DNA of 64,000 bases from Nymphaea colorata (GCF_008831285.2 NC_045147.1:16470854-16534853), one strand, 5' to 3'. Counted from the first letter of the stretch, positions 24,001 to 37,058 are shown. Notes: a model not told the origin generated them from the sequence alone. Program-made: numbers and translations.

Positions 24001-27000
24001 TCGCCATTATAGATCTTTGCCCACCAACCGTTACAACAAGAAGTTTTGTATTTAAATTGATTTGATATTTTGTTTGTTGCAATGGTGGTGCTAATTTTAT
24101 TTGCCTTTTAGGCATTCTTTATGCTTCTTTCAATTTGTTTTGATGTGCATTATATGTGCCAGAGATTGTTTATAGCCACTTATTTCAACATCAAGTTGGT
24201 AATTGAATACTTAAAAGTGACGTCCAAGTTTATCCGTGAGAGGCATGATACCATCTTCTTAAAAAATATAAAGGAAGACAAGGGACATGACACCTACTAC
24301 AATTATCAATTCAGAAAGAGTAAAGTGATTGTTGATAACCTTCATTATGTGACACATTCAATAATTCGCAAGGGTATTAATGGTTGGCATCATCTTTATT
24401 GGATTATTGATTTCCTGTAAGCAAGAGACCATTTTTGGCTAATGGTTGTACGCCCTTTACATGTGACAGCATATCTGCCTTCTTCCAATTTACACATGGA
24501 ATAGACTCAATGGTTCAGATTTGGGATGGATCCATCCTTTTCCAAATCCTGCTTAACCATATTTTAGGTACTCGGATCTGGATTTGGATTCAGATTCATT
24601 TTTTCAAAATTCAAACTGGGGTTAGCTAGCGTAAAATCCAAAACTTACATTACATGTAATTGAGTCGGGTCCTAACAAAAGATTTAGTCAGACGTAACCT
24701 CAGATTTGGATGTGATTATGAAACTTTGTACAAAACTGGAATCCCATTAATAAACAAATAGATAATTAGGTACATCTAATTCATTTACATCATTCAGACA
24801 ACCTTTTCTTCTTTTTCTGTCTTATGAGGTGACTGGGTTTTAGAAATGCATTCACCATAAGTGGAGTCGTCTCATAAGCACCCTTTCTATAGGGTCAGAA
24901 CAGGGTGTTCTGGTTTGCCAACCAAACGACCACCATGACATGGACTTACTCGCACTAGTGAGATCTAGACCATGGTTGCTCCACGAACACCATATTGTGG
25001 GGACTCCTCGTTTAGGTTCTTCGGCGACTGCAAGTTGCATGCTTGCTGGCACAAGCGGATAAGAACGAGAAGACTAGGCATCGAACCGGGTAGTCAGGGG
25101 CCCAGCTCATAAAGGACCGGGCCAGGGTCGAGAAATTGACATCGAGCTTAGGCAGACCCATTTACTTAATGGGTTGGGTTGGACCAGTTCACGGGCTCTT
25201 AACACGGTGGGGATTGTTTAACTATATGAGGTTCTCATTTTATTGGATGCCCTCAAAGAAGTTTATTAAACTACATAAAGTCATTATAATCCATAGTTAA
25301 GGAGGAATTTTCTAGTTTTATTATGTCCCGAAATTCATGTATATATTTTTTTTAGTGATAGAAATTAATTTACACTGAAAAGGAGTGGATCGTTATAGTT
25401 TTGGTTATATATTGGATCTATTCCACTTTCATAAAATCCTTAGATATAATTAAATAACTAGAGATTAATGGAAAAAAGGTGGAGTCAAAAATCTGACAAA
25501 AACAAAGTTCTTTTGATGGACTAGATCTAATTTGGTCGATTGAAATCGAGGTACTAAGACAGATCGTTGGGTCCAACGGGCCGCTTAATCTCGAGCCCAT
25601 CAAGGCCTGCTGAACCTTTGCAGATTCATTGACAGGTCCATGCAGCTCGGTCCAATGCCCAGCCCTCTTTAACTTAAGAAATGACTAAATCACCGCTAAT
25701 TTTGCAAGAACAATTAGACTAAAACTGTGGGCAAAAAAGGCCTCTCTGGAACATGCCACTTGGAGCTACCCCATCTGGACGGCTCGTCCAATAGACATTT
25801 GACGCGTGGCATGCATGAAGACCATCCCTTGTGACTGTGGGGCCGTTTGCGCATGTGCAAACATGTTAACTTTTCTAACACTTTAATAGAATGCCAACAC
25901 TATGCATGTTTTGTGTGTGCTGAATTTGGCTCTGATCCTTCCAGCATCCCCCTGTCCTGACCCCTTTTGTCCCTACTTTGGAGGCCTTTCAAACGCATGA
26001 GAAGAAATGTTTTGTGCCTTTCTAGTTTTCTGCCGAGATTTTGTCGGCCACCATGGTTAGCTCATAATCAACAAAATCTTGGAAAGTCTTGCCATAGATT
26101 TCTGCGAGCTTTCTTTGCCACGAAGATGATGCATCCCGAAAGTGACCGTGAGCACACAATATGTAGTATATTTAGTACTTCAAATATGTAAACTTAGTGA
26201 ATATGCAGACCTCATATGTGATTTTATCATCTTATTTAATGTCTTACAAAGTGTCACATGTAAAATAAATTTTTGAAAAGATAAAACCTACATTGCACCT
26301 TGACACTAGAAGAATAGCTTTACACGTTTGTAAACTAACCAGTGAAGAATCATAAATTCATTTCAAAGCAATTTTATATATTATATTCTTTATGCTAAAT
26401 GGTAGCGTGTGTTTTGTTGACGTGACAAACAAAAGAAAGTTTTATTTTAGAAAATGTGCCAGAAAGCACTTTGCTGATAAAACTTGTCAGGAACTGGAAG
26501 CCTGTTCCGTAGGCCTACGACGGAAGGGTTGTTCTTTACTTCACAAAGGGCCGTGTAATCTACTTCTGCATGTTCTGTACTTGTGAGCTCCCTCAATGCC
26601 AAAGTCCTTCTTCTTCTGGTTCACTAGCTGCAACTTGCCAGCTTTCCGTATGGTAGGTGATGGCTAGGCCGCGGGTGATGCTTGAGTTCTAAAATTAGTG
26701 TTCTCGCACTGTGTTTGGCACGGTTTCAGTGTTAACTTTTTCTCTGAATTTGCTCATCTGAATCGGATCATGAGGTGAAAGACCTGCTTCATTACTCTAC
26801 CTCGCTGTTGGCGTTCTCCACATTGTAAAAGAAGATGAAGTAAATCAAGTTCTAAGCGTAGGTGGTGTTCGTGTAGTTGTTTATGCAAGTCAGGAGGTCA
26901 CTTTTAGTTTTTAACATCATAAACTGCGTCCATCAGCCGGTTGGTAGACAACTCAAAAAATTTTTCCAATGGATCCATTCGTGTCCTTTAGTTCGTTGGT

Positions 27001-27703
27001 ACAATTTGGTTTCACTGGCTTGAACCTTACGAAAATTTCCTTCTCCTTGTCCTTTAGCTAGTGTTTGACGGTCCGGATGAATCCCCCAGTGAAATGATTT
27101 GACACAATGTTCTTGCAGACCATCAAAAACAGTACCGTTCAAGGACATCTTCGGCGACCGCGAAAAACACGGGGCTAAATATATTTTTCTAAATTTTTGT
27201 GGGGATCATAGTAAAATTTTATCTTTCAAAAATTTAGGAGGGCCATCGGCCCCCGTGCTGTGCTGCCGTCACAGTATTTCTTGTGATGGGAACACTTTTG
27301 TTGGAAATCCAAATACCAAACTAATGTAGATTAAGCCAAAGTTGAACGTACGCCTTGGAGTCGGCAAAAAAAAATATATATATATAAGGCCTTACCATTG
27401 CTAGTAAAAGGTGTGGAGACTTGGGTTTTCTTCTTTGCTCTTAAAAATGGAATAAGCTTCTTGCATTTGGAATCATGTACCCGACTTATTGATAGGGATG
27501 AAGAGGTCAGCTCCTTGTTCAGCTCAGTTCGTTTCTAAACAAGTTCGTCTGTTGATAAAGGAGCCAAATGACAATAGGGGTTGCCTGTTTTGGCTCCTCT
27601 CATCAGCTTGTGTTCAAAACATATTTTATATCATATATTGCATCATATTCATTTAGGGAGAAACTTTTTGTCGACATTTTTCAAAACCGTCACTAATTTG
27701 TGG

Positions 27704-27744
<41 letters not shown>

Positions 27745-28370
27745 CTTGACGTTGCAATCTTAAGAAAGAAGTTTGTTTCTTTTAAAAGAAAGTGTACATA
27801 TGCTGTTCTATTTAAGAGTAATTTTTTTCGAGAAAAAGCATTTTAATTGATAAATTTAACTTCGAAAATTGATTCAAAACTCTTAAAGTGAAAGACCACT
27901 CCAGCCATGCTTGGAATTTGTTGGCTATGGGAATGCATGCAGGTAGCAGCCGCTGCCATGATTCAAGGGGCACCGGCCATGTCTTTCGTTCTAAGGAAGG
28001 ATAACCAAGAACTTGAATTAATGGAAAAGATCAATTCATTAACGTGCTGCCAACACGATTGCTGTACTACTTCCTTAGCCATCTAACATGGGTGCCGTGG
28101 ATCTAAAGGAAAAAAATAACCTTTTTAGCTTTTATCATCATTCCTTCATTTGAGAGAGCAGTGTCACATGGACATTCCACATATTTTGCTTTCTTTTTGC
28201 TCTTTTCCTTTGGCCGCATTAAGTGGCACACCAAAAGCACCGATAATGCTTTCTATTCTTTCTTTCCTCCCGCTGCGAGTTTTCGTTTTGTAGTCACTTT
28301 TGGCATTTGCGATCTTAGGCTAAATCTAAATGTAGAAATTGATTTTTCTAATGTAGTGATCTACTGATCT
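24000..28370. other. Gene-poor repeat-rich spacer
   Basis: Degenerate repeats rich in GGGCCC and GGGTTGGG-like motifs (about 25080-25210 and 25560-25660) and a CA/TA microsatellite (27705-27744). A 99-codon plus-strand frame at 24121-24420 has no recognised family. Nothing here can be supported as a gene. Confidence 0.45.
27705..27744. repeat. (CA)n(TA)n compound microsatellite
   Basis: A CA run of about 14 bp passes directly into a TA run of about 26 bp. Confidence 0.9.
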
Positions 28371-28378
28371 GTTTGCAG

Positions 28379-28490
28379 TTTAAAACTCAAAGATGACACC
28401 CAAGTTGATGGCTACATTGTGTCCAAGCCTAAGCGTTTGGATTCTCTGGTGCCTGGTGTGGTGCAACAAAAACTTCGAATAGCAGTGTAG
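28379..28490 (+). pseudogene. Orphan terminal-exon-like fragment, unassigned
   Basis: A canonical acceptor (TTTGCAG, ending 28378) opens a 36-codon frame starting KLKDDTQVDGY and ending QQKLRIAV, followed by TAG at 28488-28490. Composition is protein-like (charged start, then KPKRLDS) and not low-complexity. No upstream exon in matching phase was found in the preceding kilobase, and MAP65 starts about 500 bp downstream. It may be a relict last exon of a lost gene, or chance. I cannot name the family. Confidence 0.25.
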
Positions 28491-28959
28491 TTGTAATAGA
28501 AATCTTGACAGGGCCTTGTTGAAAGGAAGCTATTTATTGTTGAGGTGGGGAATGTGAATAAAATCAACGGCCTTTTTCTTCTGCTTTCCAACAGGGGCTG
28601 CTGCGCAGTGCGCAGAGTTTCAGTAAAAGGAAAAAAGGAGGAGCGAACAAAAAATTGACCAAATTGCTATGATTGGCGTCCCACTCAACGGCGCCTATAA
28701 TTAAAGACTGCATTTATCAAAAAATCCAACATCTTCAACAGACGCTGTACGTACTTCCTGGAGTGAAGTAAGATACCCCTCTGTGAAAACCCAAATACTG
28801 CTTCACCTGAAGGATATTATGCTCCAGTCCACTCCTTAATTGCTTTAGAAAACTGAAAAATAATAAGTCTGGCAACAAATAGAAAACAATCTGGTAAAAC
28901 TTGTGCTTCACCCTGGCCTAGAGTGGATTCAGTAGCGCAGCTTCTTCCCCTGCTTGCAA

Positions 28960-29569
28960 TTGAAGTTGGAGAGAGAGAGAAAGAGAGAGAAGGCACTCTT
29001 CCTCAGAGCCTGCTTACCCCATCACAGCTGCTCCAGCAGAAAGCTTCTCCCACTTGAGCGCCAAATAGAAGGCCCCTCAGCCTGGTTCGCGTTTTCTAAA
29101 TGTGAGTGTTCTCTCTTTTTCCTTTTTTCCTTCCATCAACATTTTTCCCCCCTCTCTCCTTTCTGGGAAATGTGGAGGCTGGTCTAGAGAGATGAAGGAT
29201 ACATTTTTATGTCTTAGAATTCTTAGAAGAAACTGGGTTTCTTTAGATCCTTTAGATCTCCAACTAGAATATGTCATTTCCCTCTCTGCTGTTTTCTCTG
29301 CATTTTTCTTTTGCTTGCTTTCATGAGTGATGAGTCCCCACTATGGAGGCGTTCTTCTTTTCTTCTGTTTTGCTCTAGAATTCTGATTCCTCTTGGTACG
29401 ATTGGTGCGTTTCTTCTTTATACTGTTCTTGGCCGCGTGCTTTTTTGGTTGCTTCAAATATGAGGTTTTAAGGGTCTCTCGTTTTTCAGGGTCTCGTTTT
29501 GCAGGAAGTTGCACGAGGTATAGGCTTCCGTAGAAAGAGGAAGAGGAAAGGAAGAGAGTTGACCTAACG
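28960..29569 (+). promoter_or_regulatory. Probable MAP65 5' UTR with a leader intron
   Basis: A GA-rich stretch (28970-28995) and CT-rich sequence precede the start codon. A donor-like GTGAGTG at about 29101 and an acceptor TTTTGCAG ending at about 29504 would remove a roughly 400-nt leader intron. The transcription start is not determined, and this is inferred from composition and splice motifs only. Confidence 0.35.
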
Positions 29570-32500
29570 ATGATAAGCGCCCGCATGGACTCTAGTTGCG
29601 GGGTTCTGCTGAGAGAACTTCAGGTTAGGTTCCTGCCTTTTCCTTTCTCCTTTTGTGCCTGCTTACTCGATCTGTTCATCCAGAATTGACTAAAAAGACG
29701 AGCGTGGCGTAACGGGGAGACCAACGAATATACCTCATTGTTTTCGCTTTGAATCCACATGTGCATAGAGTCTAGACTACCAATGGCCACCTTTCTTTCT
29801 CTTCTTAAGATGGGTGTTTTGGTATTCTGCGGCTGAAAATTCAGGTTCCCGTTTATGCATGGCAACTGATCGTTTTCTATTACTGTTGTGACCTTTTTGT
29901 TGCTTTCAAAAACTGAGGTTATGAAAGCTGTGAAACGGAAAAACGTAGGTTTTGTGCCGATGGCTATCTGAATTCGTTTTCCTTTTTTACTTCATTTTTT
30001 CCTTGGTGTTTGGGCAGAACCAAATCATTTTACCAAGAATGCTTTCCTTTGGTGAAAGTACGATAATTTCACTCTTTTTCTTTTTTATATTTTTCCTTTG
30101 AGAAAAGTTCGCCCCTGAATTCGTTTTGGTCTTTATTTTCTCCAAGTTTGAAGTGGCTTTCAGTACTGGGTTATGGAAAAATTGGACTTGCATAAATTAT
30201 GTTCAAGTTTTTCATTCATCGAGTTATTTTGCATCCCGAGAGATAATCATTTTCACTCTTTTTATTTTGCTGGTGTTCCATTGAGCAGCATATCTGGGAT
30301 GAAATTGGTGAAAGTGAATCAGAGAAGGATCGGATGTTGATGGAAATTGAGCGTGAATGTTTGGAAGTGTACCGTAGAAAGGTTGCTGAATCCAACCATG
30401 CTAAGGCAAGATTACACCAATCCCTTGCAGCCAAAGAAGCTGAGCTTGCAGCTCTTGTCGCAGCAATTGGAGATATCAACCCTCATTCACTGGTGAGGCA
30501 GTTTTTATGTTTGTATGTACGGTGACTTCAATTCTTATTTTCAATATATTTTTGTATAGATTATCAAATATTTCCAGGGCATGGCAGGTTAATTATTCTT
30601 TTAGCTCAGCATAATTGTATTTAGGTTTTGAATATTAGTTATGGTGATGCAACAAAATGTCATTTGAACAGGCCAATGGAGTGGGTGCATTATGATATGG
30701 CAATTCTGGTTTTATTGTTCAAACGGCATGATAGGTCTGTCTTGTGCCAGTCTCACTTGCTATTTTTCCTGTCTCCATTAGCATTCTCTACCTAATGCCA
30801 TTCTGCAGAATCATCATAGTCTAGGTGCAGGCACTAGTATTAACTCTTCATTGGATTTGTTTATATTTAAATCAGAGTTCTGAGACTTGTTTCTGATATG
30901 AAGCAAGGGCCCAAGGCCCATGATTTAGGTTTATTATCGGAAAATGGAAGATTTGTCTGGCATAATGTAAGGTTAGTGAATAAAAGGTCAATATGTAGTG
31001 GAGATAAATCATATTTCTTGGCCAGTTGCCAGTTCCTTTGTGAAGCTCATTAGACGCCTCCTTGTCCTTGTTCTGGAGGAAATCATAGGATACAGCCAAT
31101 TACTTACATGTACACCTTCTTTTTTTGTTAGAAATAAAGGATTGGAACATTAGGTGCTTCTAATGTCTGACCGAATTCGTAATCTAGTACTCACGTCATT
31201 CCTTTTATAGAGTATGGAACCCAATGAGGCATGACTAATTTTTCACTGTTCCATTGTAATAACACCCCTATGATCTGGGTCATCACAAAAAGCACTAAGA
31301 GATAAGCTTTGGAACAGACAATGGTTAGACTGCTCCTCATCATATTGCCCTGGTAGTGTCTTGCAAATCATGCGGGTTCATTCACTACTCAATATGTTGA
31401 TTCTTGGAGTGAAATGATGAGACTATCTGAATTCCTTGGAGTTGGTGTTGGCATTCATTTTACAAATTGCTGCCTCGTTCAGCAGGTGCAGACTTGCAGG
31501 TACCTAGTTGTGTACGTGCTGGTTTTTGTCACAATTCTAGTATTTTCTACATGATATATGAGGCTTTAATTTCCTGTCTGATGGAACGTACTATCTTGCT
31601 TTTCTCATAAAGATAAGCCTTACATCATTAGCATTTTAAGAACAAAAGAAGGCAAAACAATGCAGTGGTTAACGTGTCCTTTTCTTCAGCCAGAAAGAAG
31701 GCCATCCACATTGAAGGAGCAACTTGGGTTGGTGACACCATTATTAGAAGGCTTGCGTGCAAAGAAAGAAGAGCGTGTCAAGCAATTTGCAGATATAAAA
31801 GGACAGATTGAAAAGATCAGTAAAGAAATAAATGGTTATGCAGAGCCAAATGACAGTATAACCAGTCCAGATGCTGTCGAGGAGCATGACTTATCACTAA
31901 GGAAACTGAACGAATACCACATACATCTTCAGTCTTTGCAGAAGGAGAAGGTAAGAAACCTTGATGATCTCAATTCTTTTTCCTTTCTGTCCATTTTTTC
32001 TTCTCTAGCTTCTATTATGAATTTCAGCTTTTATGGGACAATCTTGAGCCTTAAAAACACCTTTAATAAAAACATACTATTGATCAACTCCAAAATCATT
32101 TATATCTAATTTTCAAGGACTAGGAAAGTTCCTTGTCTGAAAAATGATTCTGTGTGACTTAAAGAAGTTTTGGAAACTACAGGTTGACGATCTACCAGTA
32201 AATCCATAGACTAACTTAACATACTAATGTCACGCTGCTGTATATCCTTCTCAGTCAGACCGTCTTCATAAAGTTCTTGAATACGTGAATGAGGTACATG
32301 GCCTTTGTGCTTCACTTGGTTTGGACTTCGGGAAGATGGTTAGTCAGGTGCACCCAAGCCTCCATGAAACAGGTAATACACAATGTAAGAACATTAGCAA
32401 TGACACACTGGTGGGTCTTTCTCAATCCATTGAAAAGCTGAAAATGGAAAAAAAAGCAAGAATTCAGAAGGTATGTATAATTCTATTGTACTGCATGCAT

Positions 32501-34491
32501 TTTATTGTAAGCAAAAGTACTTATTTTGACTTGGGATCATGTAGCTGAAAGACATTGTTCCATCACTATTGGAACTATGGAACTTGTTGGACACACCCAA
32601 TGAGGAAAAGAAGCTTTTTGACATGATCACTGGCATCCTTGGCAGCTCAGAAAGTGATATCAAGGATCCTGGTATTCTTTCAAATGAGACAATTCAGCAG
32701 GTTTGTGGAGTTTCTATTTTTCACATACCTGGGTTTTCATCAGATGCCTCTTATATCTCTTATAGATTAATTTCTCCGCCCATTTAGGCAACAGAAGAAG
32801 TTGAAAGGTTAAGTAAACTGAAAGCAAGTAAAATGAAAGAATTGGTCCTTAAGAGAAGGTCAGAGCTGGAGGATATATGCCAAAAAGCGCATCTTGATCC
32901 AGACATGAGCACAGCTCCAGAGAAATCCATTGCTTTAATAGATTCTGGTGAGGACGTGTCTCCAGCTTCTGCATCACTAACCAGTTAAAACATTCTAACA
33001 TGGGATAATTGTCTTCCTGCTCTCTTTCAGGAATATTGGACCCTTCAGAACTGCTTTCAAACATTGAATCTCAAATTGTAAAAGCAAAAGCAGATGCCTT
33101 GAGCAGGAAGGACATAATGGACAGGGTAGACAAATGGCGTGCTGCTTGTGAAGAAGAAAAATGGCTTGAAGAATATAACCAAGTTTGTCCTTCAAGCATA
33201 TCATTATCACAGTAGATATTAGATCCTTGTTTCTCGTTTATAGCTGTTTCCCTTAGAATTTGCATACCTTTGTTTGTTGGAGCCACTGGCTTAATATGAA
33301 GAAATTTGTATTTCAGGATGATAACAAGTACAATGCAGGAAGAGGTGCTCACAAAAATCTTAAACGTGCTGAAAAAGCTAGAATTATTATCACCAAGATT
33401 TCTGGTATATTCTTTTACATTTTTTTTCATATAAGTGAGTTCAAGCCCTTTTGGTATTCCCCTAAGTGACAGTGGTATGTGGGGGAGCCAACGTACCCGT
33501 ACCGGGACTGGGTACGTTTGGATCGGTTCTAGGTCGGAACCAATCCAAACCACAAAAAAAAAAAAATTGTCTCGGTCTGTTTATTTTTTTTTTGTGAGAT
33601 TATATGTAGGAACTATGAAAGGAACATTACCTTAATGATGTGATGATATCAATTTTGTTTCTTAGAATTAAAAATATATAATTATCGTCGTACAGCCGTA
33701 CCAAGATCAACAAAAACGCCGTACCCATACCTGCTTTCCCGTACTCGTACCAGCACCTATACCCGCACTTATGTGACATAGGTATTCCCATGCTCAGTTG
33801 TTACAGACAAGCCTTTGGTTTCTTTACAGCTATGGTGGACAATTTGATGAATCGAGCATTAGCATGGGAAGAGGAAAAAAAAATGCATTTTCTGTATGAT
33901 GGGGTGAGCTATTACAGGCATTATCCAGATATTGAAGGTTTGACTTTGTTCTAATGATTGAGACTTCCCTTGTCTGCATCCTTTTCATCTTTCAGGTTCG
34001 ATTGACATCTTTATTGGAAGATTATGTTTTGGCAAGGCAACAGAAAGAAGAAGAGAGGAGAAGATACCGGGTTTGTGATGCTCAAGATAAGATTCATATT
34101 TCCTATTGCAAAGTGCAAACTAATGTCCATTAACCTCTGTGTAACTTTGTTGTTGCAGGATCATAAAAAACTGCAAGATCTTCTGCTCACAGAGAGGGAA
34201 GCCATCTATGGATCCAAGCCAAGCCCTAAAAGAAGCAGCAGCCTTAAGAAACCAAATGGCATCCGTTCAAATGGATCCGCAACCCCTACACCTCGCCGCC
34301 TTTCTCTTGGCAGTGCAACCCCAGAGCTTCTAACTCCACGATCATACTCTGGGCGCCAGAATGGTTTCTTCAGAGACACCCACAGAATGTCATTGTCAAA
34401 ATTGAACTTTGTAGCACTAACGAAGGAAGATGCAATGTCAGTGGCATCCATGTGTCCTGAAACAGTATCACCTCCTTCTACTTGTAGTTGA
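29570..34491 (+). CDS. MAP65: 65-kDa microtubule-associated protein (MAP65/PRC1/Ase1 family), 11 exons
   Basis: Microtubule-crosslinking protein that bundles antiparallel microtubules in cortical arrays, spindle and phragmoplast. Exons: 29570-29623, 30289-30492, 31690-31950, 32255-32470, 32545-32700, 32788-32947, 33031-33182, 33317-33404, 33830-33903, 33996-34070, 34159-34491; 1773 nt, 590 aa, typical MAP65 length. Start: [11 protein letters not shown], with a second in-frame Met five codons on. Coiled-coil dimerisation region begins [15 protein letters not shown] and [11 protein letters not shown]. The conserved microtubule-binding core is in the second half: [59 protein letters not shown]. 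The basic Ser/Pro/Arg-rich tail ([34 protein letters not shown]) has several S/T-P sites of the kind phosphorylated by CDK/MAPK in this family. The tail motif [10 protein letters not shown] suggests the MAP65-1/2/6/7 side of the family; the subgroup is not certain. Confidence 0.96.
33462..33780. mobile_element. Dispersed MITE-like repeat, copy 2, in MAP65 intron 8
   Basis: Insertion within intron 33405-33829. GGTATTCCC occurs on both sides (33453-33461 and 33781-33789), a possible 9-bp target duplication. The interior has GTACCCGTACC and CCCGTACTCGTACC blocks and ends CGCACTTATGTGACATA. Its 3' block matches the repeat at about 14866-15195. Confidence 0.5.
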
Positions 34492-34508
34492 GTTTTTTCT
34501 CAGATCAG

Positions 34509-34673
34509 GTACATCTCATCTTTCATTTTGTTGGTTCTGGTAGGCCTAAATGGACTTTTGGACACATGACCTAGCACACAGCATGACTCTTGATTTCAAG
34601 TCATAAGTTTGGTTAGCAACAACTTCCTGCCTTTGCTGCATTTTTTCTTAATGGTGTATTTCATTTTCTTTAG
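34509..34673 (+). other. Probable intron in the MAP65 3' UTR
   Basis: A CAG|GTACAT donor 17 nt after the stop codon and a TTTTCTTTAG acceptor ending at 34673 frame a 165-nt AT-rich segment. The 3' UTR would then continue to about 34860 or beyond. Confidence 0.45.
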
Positions 34674-35279
34674 GACTTGTTGCTGTACCGTTTGTGTTGG
34701 CTTGACGGAACAACTTTGTGTTGTGCTTTACAAACTATATATATCAAAAGGCGAGTGTGTATTTTGGAAGCTGTCGTTGACATAAATCACTTCTTCACCA
34801 GTGTATTACAAGCAGTGGAAAGTCTGCAGTCAGTGCCTTGTTCCAGATGCACCAATGTCTAGAGCCCTTGTGTAGAATATTCCTAGGCGCTAACATGGAG
34901 AACCAACCACCAAGTGATCCATCCTGACAATCTGGTGACTTGATTTGGTGCTATGTTGTGCAATCAGAACTAACTGTACCTTAGTGCTGTTTTCCCTGCC
35001 AGGTTTGTACATATTCTTTGAACTTACCTACTACGGTTTGTAGGTTTTGAGTGTAAACTTCCTTGTATCATTGAAGCTTTTCTTGGTATTCCTTCTGTTT
35101 CCTTTTGTGCCATTACACATTTGCGAGCTTCTTCAATTCAATCTTGGTGTATATTTAGTTGGTCCTTTGATCATGACAGTCTCTATATGTACTCAACTTG
35201 CTGCTGTTGTTGCATGTTCTGTAAATCGCTTTCTTCCAGCACTCCCTTGTTGTACTGGCATATACACGACCTGACAAGC

Positions 35280-36360
35280 ATGTAATGGGATTACACTTGC
35301 ATTTTGCTCCACCCAATATACACTTGCTAGAGTAGGTTCATAAAGTCGCATAATTAGAGGGCAACCATTGCTAACAAACTTCAGGCCTTCGTCATTTACT
35401 ATGTTAGTCATGGTTGAAATACTTTGTTCCTCAGCATATCCCGAGCTCGGCGATAAGTTGAGAAAGCAGGTACCTGCAGAGTATGTTAATTATGGGAGTT
35501 TGATGCTTGATCCTTTCCTTCTATCGGTCTGTTGGGGATGCAATCCAAACTGACATAACTAAAAGTGACAATAAACGACTTGAAAGGGCATTATGCTACA
35601 GTTCTGAAACAGGGAGAAGGGAACAAGGGACGCTTATTAGAAGCTACAAACTTTCGTCGACCATATGAACTAAACCAGGTGATACGCAATGTTACCAATT
35701 GTTGTAGCAGGAAGTTTTGCCGTCTGACTGAAGCTGAAATCACTAAATAAGTAGCCATATTTTTCAACTTCCATAATCTATTAACGAACTACAATATTTT
35801 TATGGAAGCCCTGTGTCTCTAATCCAACACTGCTATGGATCTCTCGCTCCTTGACATCGACAGATTGATAGTCATGGTGAACTGTGAACAAATGATAATG
35901 GCCTTGAGGTGTCACCAAAATGTTATGGTCCACCAAATTCGACCATTGGAGAACAACAACATTTAGAAAAAACAAAAGCTTCTATTCTTTGAATTACCAT
36001 TTCCAGTGAAGGAATGAGCTCCATCTTGTGAGGCGAAGAACTTCAATTGATTAGTTACTGGATTATGAAACAAGTGCATAAAACATTTTCTAGTGGAGCA
36101 GGATTGCCAAATTATGACCGCACTAGAAACAGTCTGGGTTGTATTCAAAGATATCTCATTGTGATCTGGTTCATTTAGTAAATCAACTGGACCAACATCT
36201 ATGGACCAATAAAAAGTGTACCAGTAAAGAACAGATTCAGCAGACAAATGTCTTCAACTGTTCTTTTCACATTCTCAGAGCAATTCCAACTTTCCAATAA
36301 CAACGATACGAAGCAACATACTCTGCCTTTCTCCAAATTCATTCTTCGCATTCAACTAAG
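35280..36360. other. Spacer between MAP65 and the Hikeshi pseudogene
   Basis: No recognised gene. Minus-strand frames at 35781-36247 lack family resemblance and splice structure. Confidence 0.4.
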
Positions 36361-36365
36361 AAAAA

Positions 36366-37058
36366 TTACAGGTCCCCGGTCGTCCTACTCTGAATAGGAA
36401 AAAGACGACCAAGATCCCGCTTCAAGTACTCAGGATCCCGCTTCACCCCTACCTGGAACATGTTAAACCACCTGTTCAAAATGTCAATTGGCACGACGAG
36501 GCGATCGCCTTCCTCGGAACAAAATGACTGCATGAAGTTGAAGATGTTTTCCCCAACTCTCTTGGCCAGCTGCTCTATCCGCTTCTTCTGGCCGCCATTG
36601 AGCGCCGGCAGCATCGCCAACTCTGTCACGGAGACGCCAATTTTAGCCATCAAAGGGGTGGTATCAGAGGTCAGCTACATCTACCCGCCGGGTTTCGCTA
36701 TGAAAGGGAGAGTAGAGAAGAAGGACAGCCGGAGTAGACGGCGCCACAGTACTGGAAGGCCGAGCTAGGGGATGATGTAGACAGGGAGGTCTTGTCGGGT
36801 GGGAGGGTGAAGCCGTTCAGGAGGAAGATGCACATCTCTTTCACTCGCTCGTATGCTTCCCCTGGGATACCCAATTCATAAAGTCACCCAACTGATGGAT
36901 TTGATTGAAATTCAAGGATGGGAATAGGAAATAAAGAAGAGAGAGAGAGTACCTACGGAGGAGTTCATGTCCAGGATCCAGTTGAAGGGGTCGATTTGTG
37001 TGAAGCTCGATAATAAGTCCAGAGGGAAACTGCGGTTTGGAAACAGAACACCAAACAT
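36366..37058 (-). pseudogene. HIKESHI: Hikeshi/OPI10 (Hsp70 nuclear import factor) pseudogene
   Basis: Intact Hikeshi carries Hsp70 into the nucleus under heat stress. Here the plant-type gene layout survives: exon 1 37058-36953 (MFGVLFPNRSFPLDLLS...), intron 36952-36862 with GT-AG, exon 2 36861-36366. Exon 2 starts GEAYERVKEMCIFLLNGF and ends with the conserved tail AKIGVSVTELAMLPAL ... LVVPIDILNRWFNMFQ ... KRDPEYLKR. The middle is broken: the frame shifts after LPPDKTSL, runs through YCGAVYSGCPSSLLSL to a stop, and shifts back before a KPGG block followed by two TAG codons where the family has Gln-type codons (GG*M*LTSD). Retention of the intron means it is a duplicated, not retroposed, copy. 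Sequencing error could explain one shift, but not all lesions. Confidence 0.85.

Noticed and set aside
23654..24115. 153-codon minus-strand frame
   Set aside because: Low-complexity AT-rich sequence with a TA run; no recognisable domain and no splice partners.
24121..24420. 99-codon plus-strand frame ending in WHHLYWIIDFL
   Set aside because: Looks mildly protein-like, but I know no family for it and nothing around it supports a gene or transposase.
33071..33553. 160-codon minus-strand frame
   Set aside because: Antisense to MAP65 exons 7-8 and the intron 8 repeat.
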